Positions 8,531 to 20,610 of a DNA stretch of 47,177 bases are shown one piece after another. Position 1 is the stretch's first letter, and each line of letters begins with the position of its first letter. Source of the DNA: Gammaproteobacteria bacterium UBA7803 (GTDB taxonomy: Bacteria; Pseudomonadota; Gammaproteobacteria; Pseudomonadales; Azotimanducaceae); contig DLCH01000025.1 in NCBI GenBank assembly GCA_002480525.1, forward strand, positions 30,739-77,915, given 5' to 3'. The position numbers and the translations under genes were made by a program. Under the pieces are notes generated by a model, which saw only the letters and a list, made by a program, of their open reading frames with translations, was not told where the DNA came from and made no database searches.

Positions 8531-9165
8531 TCCTCGACCTGCACACCCATTCCATCAAGTCGGACGACGGCCGTGCCAAGGTGCGCAACTACTGCCAGTG
8601 GATCCGCACCCGCGAGGTGCCCATCGACGGCTTCGTGCTCACCGAGCACCGGCAGTTCGACGACGAGTCGGACTACTCGGCGCTGGCCGCGGAGTTCGGG
8701 CTGACCATCCTGAAGGGCAGCGAGGTGGAGACGGAGTACGGCCACGTGCTGGTGTTCGGCGTCACCGCCGGCCTGACGTCGGCCTTGGACTTCGCCGACA
8801 TCCGCCTGCCGCTGGCCCGGGTGATCGACGCCTGCGAGGCCCACGGCGCGGTTCCGGTGCCCTGCCATCCGGGGCGCCCCCGGGTCGGCATGCACGCCCA
8901 CCTGGCCGAGTACGGCGTGCCTGCCGGCGTGCGCATCGTGGAGGTCTACAACGGCGGCAGCCGGGACCGCGAGGACGAGATCGCCCAGGCCATGGCCAGG
9001 GAGCAGGGTTATCTCGGCATCGGCGGCAGCGACGCCCACATCGTCAGCCACATCGGCCGCTGCGCCACGCGGTTTCCCGCCGCCATCGGCAGCGAAGCCG
9101 AGCTGGTGGAGGCGCTGCGGGCCGGCGAGTTCGAGGCGATCACCAACCGGGAACAGGCGGCCTGA
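8527..9165 (+). CDS. PHP-domain metal-dependent phosphoesterase
   Basis: A 212-residue protein, coupled to coaE by an ATGA overlap. The N-terminal DLHTHSIKSDDG carries the first HxH metal pair and Asp of PHP domains. VLTEH, GSEVET and PCHPGRPR supply further ligands, and GGSDAH near the C-terminus is the last metal motif. Stand-alone PHP proteins are phosphoesterases, for example on nucleoside 5',3'-bisphosphates or oligonucleotides. A 3',5'-bisphosphate substrate would fit the CoA neighbour, but this is inference. Confidence 0.88.
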   Translation: MILDLHTHSIKSDDGRAKVRNYCQWIRTREVPIDGFVLTEHRQFDDESDYSALAAEFGLTILKGSEVETEYGHVLVFGVTAGLTSALDFADIRLPLARVIDACEAHGAVPVPCHPGRPRVGMHAHLAEYGVPAGVRIVEVYNGGSRDREDEIAQAMAREQGYLGIGGSDAHIVSHIGRCATRFPAAIGSEAELVEALRAGEFEAITNREQAA

Positions 9166-9173
9166 CCGACGGC

Positions 9174-9229
9174 CGCCCGCCTCCGGCGGAGTGCGTCAGT
9201 CGCCCGCCTGCGGCGGGGGGATGCGTCAG
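9174..9229. repeat. Imperfect direct repeat with two hairpins between convergent genes
   Basis: Two similar units, 9174-9199 and 9201-9229, each read cgcccgcct, then a complement of that arm, then tgcgtcag. Each unit folds into a short hairpin: stem 9177-9181/9185-9189, and stem 9203-9208/9212-9217. The segment lies between the convergent PHP and DUF35 genes, so a two-way terminator made by local duplication is the simplest reading. Confidence 0.5.
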
Positions 9230-9645
9230 CCGTCCGCGGGCCGGAACAGCGGGATCTTCAGCTCGTCGTGTTCCTCCCATTCCAGCGTCACGCGCTGGCC
9301 GCAGGCCAGGTCGCTGGTGGGATCCTTCACGCCGACCACGTTGGTCAGCAGCCGGGGGCCTTCGTCGAGGTCGACCCACGCCACGGCGTAGGGCACCAGC
9401 GTGCGGAAGAACGGGTGGTAGCTCTGCCGCACCACGCTGAAGGTATAGATGGTCCCGGCGCCGGAGGCCGTGTGCCAGCTCAGGTTGCCGCCGGTGCAGC
9501 CGGTGCAGTGCCGGCGCGGGTGCCAGACCACCGTGCCGCAGTCATCGCAGCGCTGATAGGTGAGCTTGCCGTCCCGGGTCGCTTCCCAGAACGGCCGGGT
9601 ATCGAGCTCGTCGAGCTTCGGCAGGGGGCGCGTCGCGTCCGCCAT
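9226..9645 (-). CDS. DUF35 zinc-ribbon/OB-fold acyl-CoA-binding partner protein
   Basis: A 139-residue protein. Four cysteines (33, 36, 47, 50) in CDDC...CTGC form the rubredoxin-like zinc ribbon, followed by an OB fold (GTIYTFSVV, YAVAWVDLDEG, GQRVTLEWEE). DUF35 proteins bind acyl-CoA and work as obligate partners of thiolase-fold enzymes, for instance ChsH2 with the Ltp2 aldolase in steroid side-chain cleavage. The ATG follows gggagg and lies two bases downstream of the stop of the thiolase-like gene, so the two are surely co-expressed and probably form a complex. The C-terminus ends in the hairpin repeat at 9174-9229. Confidence 0.9.
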   Translation of the reverse strand: MADATRPLPKLDELDTRPFWEATRDGKLTYQRCDDCGTVVWHPRRHCTGCTGGNLSWHTASGAGTIYTFSVVRQSYHPFFRTLVPYAVAWVDLDEGPRLLTNVVGVKDPTSDLACGQRVTLEWEEHDELKIPLFRPADG

Positions 9646-9647
9646 GA

Positions 9648-10841
9648 TCAGTCCCTCCCAAGAATGACGGTACCCGCGCAGTGGCGGGCGCCCAGCATGC
9701 CGCCGTTGCCGTGGGCGACGGCGAGACTGGCGTGATCCACCTGACTGGTGGACTCGCCGCGGAGCTGTCTGGCGGCTTCGATCAGCAGAAAGATGCCCCG
9801 CATGCCCGGGTGGTTCGAAGACAGCCCGCCGCCGTCGGTGTTCAGCGCAGGGCCGTCGCCCGGGCGGTCGAAGCGCAGCCGGCCGCCCTCGACCCAGCGG
9901 CCTCCTTCGCCCTTGGGGCAGAAGCCGAGGTCCTCGAGGATCGTCAGCACGGTGATGGAGAACGAGTCGTAGATCATGGCGACGTCGATCTCGTCCGGTG
10001 TGACGCCGGCTTCGGCAAAGGCGGGCGGCCCGGACTGGGCGGCCGCGCTGGTGGTGATGTCGCCGCCGTTCTCGGGATATTTCGTTGCTTCCCCAGTGCC
10101 GAGGATCCACACCGGCCGCTTGGCGCAGTTGCGCGCCACCTCGGGCGCGGCGATGACCACGGCGCCGCCGCCGTCGGAGATCATGCAGCATTCGAGCAGG
10201 TGCAGCGGGTCGGCGATCATGCGTGACTTGACCACGTCGTCGACGGTGGTCTCGCGGATGTCCAGGAATTCCAGGTCCTTCATCGCCTGGACGGCTTCCG
10301 GATTGCGCATGGCGTGCGCCCGGGTGGCCACGGAGATCTCCGCGAGCTGCTCGCTGGTGGTGCCGTACTCGTACATGTGGCGACACGCCACCATGGCGTA
10401 GTTGGCGACCAGAGTCTGGCCGACGAAGCTCTCGACGTTGTCGCCGGGCAGACCGGCGCCGCCGCGGCCACCGACACCGATGCGGGCCGCATTGCTGTGG
10501 GCCGTCGAGCCGTAGGTGAGCAGGGCCACCTTCGCCTTGCCGGCGGCGATGTCGCGGCGGGCGTGGGCAGCGTGGTACTCGTAGGAGCTGCCGCCGACGT
10601 TGGTGGTGTCGATCACGTTCGGGCGGATGCCGAAATACTCGGAGATCATGAAGCCGCTCATGGGCCCGGCCTCGCCGGCGTCGTAGATCGCGTCGACGTC
10701 CGACCAGGACAGGCCGGCGTCCTCGAGGGCACGGGCGGCACTGGCGGCCTTGATCTGCAGGGGGCTCAGCGCTCCCTCGACGTCCCGGGACGGATATTCG
10801 TGAATGCCGACGATGGCGGCGCTTCTGACTTGCGCGCTCAA
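9648..10841 (-). CDS. Thiolase-fold protein lacking the nucleophilic Cys (SCP-x/Ltp type, possible aldolase)
   Basis: A 397-residue thiolase-fold protein. The TTG start at 10841 has ggggagga upstream and gives the family length; the frame is open to 10919 without homology. At the position of the acylated Cys, where thiolases have C-A/G-S-G, it reads NVGGSS (81-86), so the nucleophile is missing. Tyr291 in IYDSFS, His344 in SSNHPG and His377 in VAHGNGG are kept. This pattern, with a DUF35 protein immediately downstream, is what is known for Ltp-type retro-aldolases that release acetyl- or propionyl-CoA from 3-hydroxyacyl-CoA side chains. A non-catalytic or alternative thiolase role remains possible. 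The gene is divergent from the methylmalonyl-CoA mutase gene. Confidence 0.88.
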   Translation of the reverse strand: MSAQVRSAAIVGIHEYPSRDVEGALSPLQIKAASAARALEDAGLSWSDVDAIYDAGEAGPMSGFMISEYFGIRPNVIDTTNVGGSSYEYHAAHARRDIAAGKAKVALLTYGSTAHSNAARIGVGGRGGAGLPGDNVESFVGQTLVANYAMVACRHMYEYGTTSEQLAEISVATRAHAMRNPEAVQAMKDLEFLDIRETTVDDVVKSRMIADPLHLLECCMISDGGGAVVIAAPEVARNCAKRPVWILGTGEATKYPENGGDITTSAAAQSGPPAFAEAGVTPDEIDVAMIYDSFSITVLTILEDLGFCPKGEGGRWVEGGRLRFDRPGDGPALNTDGGGLSSNHPGMRGIFLLIEAARQLRGESTSQVDHASLAVAHGNGGMLGARHCAGTVILGRD

Positions 10842-10914
10842 GCTGGTGTCCTCCCCCTCATGCGATCCGAATGATGCGCTCCAGAGAGGACAGTCTACCG
10901 GCCCGCACAATTGA

Positions 10915-10920
10915 TACAAT
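10915..10920 (+). promoter_or_regulatory. -10-like hexamer for the methylmalonyl-CoA mutase gene
   Basis: TACAAT lies 33 bases before the mutase ATG, within the 111-base divergent region shared with the thiolase-like gene. No convincing -35 is seen 17 bases upstream. Confidence 0.35.
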
Positions 10921-10952
10921 GCGTTCTAACTCAACTGGCCGGGACCGACACC

Positions 10953-13100
<2,148 letters not shown>

Positions 13101-13122
13101 CCACTGATACAAATAAATAAAC

Positions 13123-13194
13123 CGTAGGAGCGGCCTCCCGGCCGCGATGCCGATCAGCCGGGACGAAGATCGCGGCCGGGAGGCCGCTCCTACG
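13123..13194. repeat. REP-like palindrome, copy 1
   Basis: A perfect 26-base inverted repeat: left arm 13123-13148, right arm 13169-13194, 20-base loop. Each arm begins cgtaggagcgg and ends ccgcgat. The same arms occur at 37355-37431. It lies between the mutase stop and the epimerase start, so the stem would form in the intercistronic mRNA. The gtaggagcggcc core resembles REP-type elements of Pseudomonas and Xanthomonadales relatives, which are scattered by a RAYT transposase in trans and which stabilise or terminate transcripts. No RAYT gene is in this window. Confidence 0.85.
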
Positions 13195-13219
13195 GGGGTA
13201 CGGGCATGAAGGAGTCCCC

Positions 13220-13651
13220 ATGATCGGAAAGCTGAATCACGTTGCCATCGTCGTCCCCGACCTGGCTGCCGCCTCGGAGGTCTATCGCTCCACCCTGGGC
13301 GCCACGGTCTCCGAGCCGGTGGACCTGCCGGACCATGGCGTCACCACCGTGTTCGTGGAGCTGCCGAACACCAAGATCGAGCTGCTGCACCCCCTCGGCG
13401 AGGACTCGCCGGTGGCGAAGTTTCTGAGCAACAACGCCAGCGGCGGTATCCACCACGTCTGCTACGAGGTGGAGGACATCCATGCCGCCATCGACCGGAT
13501 GGTGGACGAAGGCGCCCGGGTGCTCGGCGACGGCAAGCCCAAGACCGGCGCCCACGGCCTGCCGGTGGTGTTCCTGCATCCGAAGGACTTCTGCGGCACC
13601 CTGATCGAGCTCGAGGAGGTCGGCGAGCCCAGAATCGCCGCTGCCGGATGA
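13220..13651 (+). CDS. mce: Methylmalonyl-CoA epimerase
   Basis: A 143-residue vicinal-oxygen-chelate protein that epimerises (S)- to (R)-methylmalonyl-CoA, linking propionyl-CoA carboxylase to the mutase. Metal ligands are visible: His7 in LNHVAIVVPDL, a His in GGIHHVCYEV (78/79) and Glu130 in CGTLIELEE. The KIELLHP and GVHHV-like wording is specific for the epimerase rather than other glyoxalase-like proteins. The length is normal. A clear aaggag site precedes the ATG. The stop overlaps an ATG (13648) in another frame, which matters for the start of the next gene. Confidence 0.95.
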   Translation: MIGKLNHVAIVVPDLAAASEVYRSTLGATVSEPVDLPDHGVTTVFVELPNTKIELLHPLGEDSPVAKFLSNNASGGIHHVCYEVEDIHAAIDRMVDEGARVLGDGKPKTGAHGLPVVFLHPKDFCGTLIELEEVGEPRIAAAG

Positions 13652-13742
13652 ACCACGGCAGCCTGGACGAGCGGTCCCCGCGGAGCAGGCGGCCACGGTA
13701 GCGCCGGCGGACAGCGGCGTTCCGGCGGCGCCCTTCGGCGCC

Positions 13743-15656
13743 GTGCTGGGCACGGCCCCGGGCGGCGTCGCCGCGCATTCCTCGGACTACGACAGCGCCG
13801 ATGAGCGGGAATACCCGAACCGCGCGGCCTTCCGCAGCGAGCTGGACGGCGTCTACCTCGGCTACAAGTGGCAGTGCGTCGAGTTCGCCCGGCGCTGGCT
13901 GTACGTCAACCGCGGCTACGTGTTCGACGACGTGGCCATGGCCTACGAGATCTTCCGGCTGGACTCGGTGCGCCGCATCGATTCCGGCGAGCGGCTGCCG
14001 CTGCGCGCCTTCCGCAACGGCGCCCGGCGCCGGCCGGAACCGGGGTGCCTGCTGGTTTGGGACGAGGGCGGCACCTTCGAGCGCACCGGCCACGTCGCCG
14101 TGGTGGTGGAGGTGTCCGATCAGTGGGTGCGGATCGCCGAGCAGAACTTCGATCACCGGCCCTGGCCGGACGGCGCCGGCTGGGCCCGGGAGATCCCGGC
14201 GCGGGTCTCCGGCGACGGCGGCTACTGGCTGCGTTGCGGCTTCGGCGAGGCGGGCATTCTCGGCTGGGTCATCCAGACCGGTGACGACCGTTACGCGGAG
14301 ACCTTCCTGCCGCCGGACCCGCGGCTGTTCGAGGTCCGCGTCGGCCTGACGCCGGACCGCGGTCAGGGCGACGCGGCCTGGCTGAACGTGGCCAATCCGG
14401 ACGAGGCGGCCTACGTGGCCATGATGGGGGCGCACAGGCTCGCGGCGGCAGACCGCAACCAGCGCCGCTTCGTGGTGGTGTCCGAGACCGCGCTCGAGGC
14501 GCTGGAGCGGGCCACCAACGAACTCCACGCGCTGTTCATGCACGCCACGGACTACGTGCTGCGGGATGACGCGCTGCTGGCCCGCTTCGGCATTCCCCGG
14601 GCCGTGTGGCCGCGGATCCGCCAGTCCTGGGACAACCGGCGCAGCCAGATGGTCACCGGCCGCTTCGACTTCGCCATCGCCGACGGGCAGCTCAAGGCCT
14701 ACGAGTACAACTGCGACTCGGCTTCCTGTCACATGGACGCCGGCAAGGTCCAGGGCCGCTGGGCGCACCAGTTCGGCTGCACGGTGGGGCGGGACCCGGG
14801 CGCGCCGCTGTCGGCGGCGCTGGTGGCCGCCTGGCGGCACAGTGACGCCGCCCGCCGACGCGGGCCCGACGAAGTCCTGCACATCCTAATCGACCGGGAT
14901 CTCGAGGAGACCTACCACGCGCTGTACATGCAGGAGGCGCTGTCGGCGGCGGGCATTCCCTCGAAGCTGCTGCAGGGCATGGGCAGCGCGGCCTGGGGAC
15001 GCGACGGCGAGGTGGTGGACGGCGACGGCGTGCCGATCCGCTGGGTGTGGAAGACCTGGGCCTGGGAGACCGCCCTCGATCAGCTCCGGGCCGAGTGCGA
15101 GGACGACGACGCCGTGGCGATGCCGGGCGCACGCCGCGACCGTCCCGAGCGGCCGCGGCTGGTGGACGTGCTGCTGCGGCCCGAGGTGATGGTCTACGAG
15201 CCCCTGTGGACGCTGATTCCCAGCAACAAGGCGATCCTGCCCGTGCTGTGGGAGATGTACCCGGAGCACGTGCACCTGCTGAACAGCGCCTTCGAGCTGA
15301 CGGATACCCTGCGCGCCGGGGGGCACGTGCAGAAGCCGATCGTCGGCCGCTGCGGCGCAAACATCGCGATCGTCGATGAAAATCAGAAGGTTATCGAAGA
15401 GACCGAAGGTAACTTCGAAGAGCGCGACCAGATCTACCAGCAGCGTTTCATGCTGCCCCGGGTGGCCGGGGACTACATCCAGGTCTGCACTTTCTCGGCG
15501 GGCGGCTTCTACGCCGGAAGCTGCGTGCGCATCGATCCCACGCCGGTGATCACCGCGGACAGCGACCTCGTGGCGCTGCGGGTGCTCGACGACGTGGCGT
15601 TTCTGGAGGACGACTGGCCGGGCCGGGTGGCCGAACCGGCAACCTACGAGATCTGA
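13743..15656 (+). CDS. gsp: Bifunctional glutathionylspermidine synthetase/amidase
   Basis: A 637-residue protein like E. coli Gsp. The N-terminal CHAP-type amidase has Cys45 in KWQCVEFARR and His117 in TGHVAVV and hydrolyses glutathionylspermidine. The C-terminal ATP-grasp-like synthetase (about 220-630) carries YEYNCDSASCHMDAG, WKTWAWETA, DVLLRPEV and GRCGANI and joins spermidine to glutathione. The assigned GTG has no good ribosome site, and homology seems to extend further upstream in the same frame (APFGAVLG), where no usual start codon exists. An ATG at 13648, overlapping the epimerase stop, is out of frame by one base, so a sequencing slip or a true frameshift near 13670-13690 is possible. 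Its place inside the propionyl-CoA gene cluster is odd. Confidence 0.93.
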   Translation: MLGTAPGGVAAHSSDYDSADEREYPNRAAFRSELDGVYLGYKWQCVEFARRWLYVNRGYVFDDVAMAYEIFRLDSVRRIDSGERLPLRAFRNGARRRPEPGCLLVWDEGGTFERTGHVAVVVEVSDQWVRIAEQNFDHRPWPDGAGWAREIPARVSGDGGYWLRCGFGEAGILGWVIQTGDDRYAETFLPPDPRLFEVRVGLTPDRGQGDAAWLNVANPDEAAYVAMMGAHRLAAADRNQRRFVVVSETALEALERATNELHALFMHATDYVLRDDALLARFGIPRAVWPRIRQSWDNRRSQMVTGRFDFAIADGQLKAYEYNCDSASCHMDAGKVQGRWAHQFGCTVGRDPGAPLSAALVAAWRHSDAARRRGPDEVLHILIDRDLEETYHALYMQEALSAAGIPSKLLQGMGSAAWGRDGEVVDGDGVPIRWVWKTWAWETALDQLRAECEDDDAVAMPGARRDRPERPRLVDVLLRPEVMVYEPLWTLIPSNKAILPVLWEMYPEHVHLLNSAFELTDTLRAGGHVQKPIVGRCGANIAIVDENQKVIEETEGNFEERDQIYQQRFMLPRVAGDYIQVCTFSAGGFYAGSCVRIDPTPVITADSDLVALRVLDDVAFLEDDWPGRVAEPATYEI

Positions 15657-15681
15657 TCCGACCTGGAACGGCCGGGGCGCG

Positions 15682-15706
15682 GGCGCCCGCCGTGGCGGCG
15701 GGCGCC
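15682..15706. terminator. Hairpin between convergent gsp and pccA genes
   Basis: A perfect ten-base stem (15682-15691 with 15697-15706) with a five-base loop lies in the 60-base gap between the two stop codons. No T-run follows on either side. It probably serves both strands. Confidence 0.5.
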
Positions 15707-15716
15707 GTTCGGGGCG

Positions 15717-17702
<1,986 letters not shown>

Positions 17703-17713
17703 GGACTGCGACC

Positions 17714-19246
17714 TCAGAGCGGAATGTTGCCGTGTTTGCGCCAGGGGTTTTCCAGCTTCTTGTCCCTGAGCATGGCGAAGGAGCGGCACACCCGCTCCCG
17801 GGTCTCGTTGGGCATGACCACGTCGTCGATGTAGCCACGGCCGGCGGCCACGAAGGGGTTGGCGAAGTGGTCCTGGTACTCCTGGGTGCGGCGTTCGATG
17901 GCCTCGGTGTCCCCGGCCTCCTTACGGTAGATGATTTCCACCGCGCCCTTGGCGCCCATGACCGCGATCTCGGCGCTGGGCCAGGCCAGGTTGACGTCGC
18001 CGCGCAGGTGCTTGGAGGCCATCACGTCGTAGGCGCCGCCGTAGGCCTTGCGGGTGATCAGCGTGACCTTGGGCACCGTGCACTCGGCGTAGGCGTAGAG
18101 CAGCTTGGCGCCGTTCTTGATGATGCCGCCGTACTCCTGGGCGGTGCCCGGCATGAAGCCCGGCACGTCCACCAGCGTCAGGATCGGAATGTTGAAGGCG
18201 TCGCAGAAGCGCACGAAGCGCGCCCCTTTCTTGGACGAGTCGATGTCCAGGCAGCCGGCCAGCACCATGGGCTGGTTCGCCACCACGCCGACGGTGGAGC
18301 CCTGCAGGCGGATGAAGCCGATGACGATGTTCTGGGCGTAGTCGGGCTGCAGCTCGAAGAAGTTGCCCTCGTCGGCGACCTTGGTGATCACTTCCTTGAT
18401 GTCGTAGGGCTTGGAGGCATCCGCCGGCACCAGCGTGTCCAGGGACGGCTCCCGGCGGGTGGCCGGGTCCTCGGTCGGCCAGCGCGGCGGCTTCTCCCGG
18501 TTGTTGGCGGGCAGGAAGTCGAAGAACCGGCGCGTCAGCAGCAGCGCCTCGATGTCGTTGTGGAAGGCGAGGTCGGCCACGCCGGACTTGCGGGTGTGGA
18601 TCGACGCGCCGCCGAGCTCCTCGGGCGTCACCACCTCGTGGGTCACGGTCTTCACCACGTCCGGGCCGGTGACGAACATGTAGGAGCTGTCCTCCACCAT
18701 GAAGATGAAATCGGTCATGGCGGGGGAGTACACGGCGCCGCCGGCGCAGGGGCCCATGATGACCGAGAGCTGGGGCACCACGCCGGAGGCGAGCACGTTG
18801 CGCTGGAAGATCTCGGCGTAGCCGCCCAGGGAGGCGACACCTTCCTGGATGCGCGCGCCGCCGGAATCGTTCAGGCCGATCACCGGTGCGCCGACTTTCA
18901 TCGCCTGATCCATGACCTTGCAGATCTTCTCCGCGTGGGCCTCGGACAGGGCGCCGCCGAACACGGTGAAGTCCTGGCTGAAGACGAACACCAGCCGGCC
19001 GTTGATGGTGCCGTAGCCGGTGACCACGCCGTCGCCGGGATACTTCTGCTCCTGCATCGAGAAGTCGTTGCAGCGATGCTCGACGAACTTGTCCCATTCC
19101 TCGAACGACCCCTCGTCGAGGAGCATGGTGATGCGCTCCCGGGCAGTGAGCTTGCCCTTGAGGTGCTGCTGCTCGATCCGGTGCTCGCCGCCGCCGAGCT
19201 TGGCGGCCGCTTCCTTCTCGCGCAGGGTGGCGATGTTGTTCTGCAT
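17714..19246 (-). CDS. pccB: Propionyl-CoA carboxylase beta subunit (carboxyltransferase)
   Basis: A 510-residue carboxyltransferase. FSQDFTVFGGALSEAHAEKI, then GAPVIGLNDSGGARIQEGV, CAGGAVYSPAMTDF and FVTGPDVVKTVTHE are PCCB-type N-domain sequences. LVDVPGFMPGT, KAYGGAYDVM and the GAKGAVEIIYRK segment belong to the C-domain. The two domains form the oxyanion holes that move carboxyl from biotin to propionyl-CoA, giving (S)-methylmalonyl-CoA. The ATG is preceded by a gggggat site. First gene of the two-gene unit with pccA, 11 bases between them. Confidence 0.95.
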   Translation of the reverse strand: MQNNIATLREKEAAAKLGGGEHRIEQQHLKGKLTARERITMLLDEGSFEEWDKFVEHRCNDFSMQEQKYPGDGVVTGYGTINGRLVFVFSQDFTVFGGALSEAHAEKICKVMDQAMKVGAPVIGLNDSGGARIQEGVASLGGYAEIFQRNVLASGVVPQLSVIMGPCAGGAVYSPAMTDFIFMVEDSSYMFVTGPDVVKTVTHEVVTPEELGGASIHTRKSGVADLAFHNDIEALLLTRRFFDFLPANNREKPPRWPTEDPATRREPSLDTLVPADASKPYDIKEVITKVADEGNFFELQPDYAQNIVIGFIRLQGSTVGVVANQPMVLAGCLDIDSSKKGARFVRFCDAFNIPILTLVDVPGFMPGTAQEYGGIIKNGAKLLYAYAECTVPKVTLITRKAYGGAYDVMASKHLRGDVNLAWPSAEIAVMGAKGAVEIIYRKEAGDTEAIERRTQEYQDHFANPFVAAGRGYIDDVVMPNETRERVCRSFAMLRDKKLENPWRKHGNIPL

Positions 19247-19299
19247 GTCGATCCCCCACAGGACTGCGATGTCGTTGGCGCCGAGCCCGGCGCGACGAA

Positions 19300-19305
19300 T
19301 TTATA
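19300..19305 (-). promoter_or_regulatory. -10-like hexamer upstream of pccB
   Basis: On the minus strand TATAAA lies 54 bases before the pccB start, in an unusually AT-rich patch (19295-19340) of the 125-base gap. A TTGCTT hexamer lies too close to act as its -35, so the promoter is tentative. Confidence 0.35.
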
Positions 19306-19371
19306 GGGCGTTTTAAAGCAAGCCGCGAATGATAGCTTTTCGCGTGCCGGCGAACCACATGGACCGGACCA

Positions 19372-20610
19372 TCAGCGGCGCCCCCGCTCCGCCAGGTCCG
19401 GCAGCCGGGTCACCCGGACGCGCGGCACGTCATCGTGCCACGAGGTCCAGGCGACCAGCACGTCGCCCCCGATGCCGGCGATCCGGGGGACCCCCGCCCG
19501 CCGGCCGGCGCCGGTGGTGGCGGCGGTCGTGACGCTGCCCGGGCCGGCATCGTCGACGGTGACCACCCGGACGGCCGCGGCGCCGTCGCCCAGGTCCTCC
19601 AGCCAGCTCAGCGCGAACACGTCGTCCGTCACCCAGGTCAGGCCCACCCGTCCCGCCGGGGTGTCCGTGGCGACGTCGACGGGCTCGGACCAGCCGCCGC
19701 CGTCCAGCCGGCGGCGGGCGCTGCGCACCCGGCGCTTGCCGCCGGCCTCGGTGTACCAGGCCACGGCGACGACGTCGCCGCCGGCCGCGATCGCCGGACC
19801 GTTCACCGGGCAGCCGGTGATGTGCCAGCCTTCGGCGGCAACGGCGCCCAGCCGCTGCCAGCCGTCGTCTCCTCGACGGGCGACGTGGATGTCGCGGATC
19901 TCCGCCGCGGTGCGGTCGCGGTAGGCCACGAAGGTGCCGGCGGGGGTGCGGGTGGCGCTGGTCGGGCAGCAGTCGCACACCCGGTCGTCGATCACTTCCT
20001 CGGCCCGGCGCTGGCCGTCCGGCGCAACCACCGCGGCACGCAGGGTGGTTCTGGGGTCGTCGTGCCCGCGGGCGGGGTCGAGGACCATGTGGCGGCCGTC
20101 GAGCCAGGCGAGCCCGACTTCGGCGTCGCCGGAAGGGCCGGGCTCCGCCCAGATCGACACGAAGCCGTGTTCCGTCGGCGAGTCGTCGGGGTACGGGGTG
20201 ATTGGCGCCGACCAGGTGCGGCCGCCGTCGGTGGACGTCGCCAGGGCCACGTCGTAGGCGTAGGTGCCGCGGCCCTGGGAGACCAGCCAGTGGGCGGCCC
20301 ACAGGGTGTCGGTGAGCGGCACCACGGAAGGCACGTCGGCCCAGTTGACGAACCAGCCCGAGCCCCGGGCGACGGTCACCGGCGCGCGCCATCCGTCCGC
20401 GTCGAGCCGGCTGTAGCGGAGGCGGTGGCCGGCATCGCCGTCCGGCTCCACCCAGCTCAGCACCGGCCGGCCGTCGGCCGTCGCCGACAGCCGGGGGAGC
20501 TGGCTGCCGGCCGGGGCCGGACCGTCGTCGCCGGTGGTCGGCGCGCCGCCGCAGGCCGCGAGCATGACGACGGCGCCGCCCAGCAGGGCCCGGCGGGCGC
20601 AGGCCATCAT
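19372..20610 (-). CDS. Sialidase-like beta-propeller lipoprotein with a conserved-looking Cys cluster
   Basis: A 412-residue protein. The signal ends MLAAC, so Cys20 would be lipidated. One good Asp-box (STDGGRTW, 126-133) and repeated WSxP/WQRL strands indicate a sialidase-like propeller, but the arginine triad of true sialidases is not evident. Four further cysteines stand out, C212, C214 and C215 in VCDCCPTS and C267 in ITGCPVNGP; they could bind a metal or form disulfides. No enzymatic role is assigned. The ATG overlaps the stop of the amidohydrolase gene by four bases, so the two lipoproteins are made together and may act in one extracytoplasmic process. Confidence 0.78.
   Translation of the reverse strand: MMACARRALLGGAVVMLAACGGAPTTGDDGPAPAGSQLPRLSATADGRPVLSWVEPDGDAGHRLRYSRLDADGWRAPVTVARGSGWFVNWADVPSVVPLTDTLWAAHWLVSQGRGTYAYDVALATSTDGGRTWSAPITPYPDDSPTEHGFVSIWAEPGPSGDAEVGLAWLDGRHMVLDPARGHDDPRTTLRAAVVAPDGQRRAEEVIDDRVCDCCPTSATRTPAGTFVAYRDRTAAEIRDIHVARRGDDGWQRLGAVAAEGWHITGCPVNGPAIAAGGDVVAVAWYTEAGGKRRVRSARRRLDGGGWSEPVDVATDTPAGRVGLTWVTDDVFALSWLEDLGDGAAAVRVVTVDDAGPGSVTTAATTGAGRRAGVPRIAGIGGDVLVAWTSWHDDVPRVRVTRLPDLAERGRR

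Noticed and set aside
13123..13194. CRISPR or tRNA-like structure
   Set aside because: Only one inverted repeat with a single loop; there is no regular spacer series, and no cloverleaf arms or conserved tRNA bases.
19372..20610. Genuine secreted sialidase
   Set aside because: Only one good Asp-box and no evident arginine triad; the fold call is kept but not the activity.
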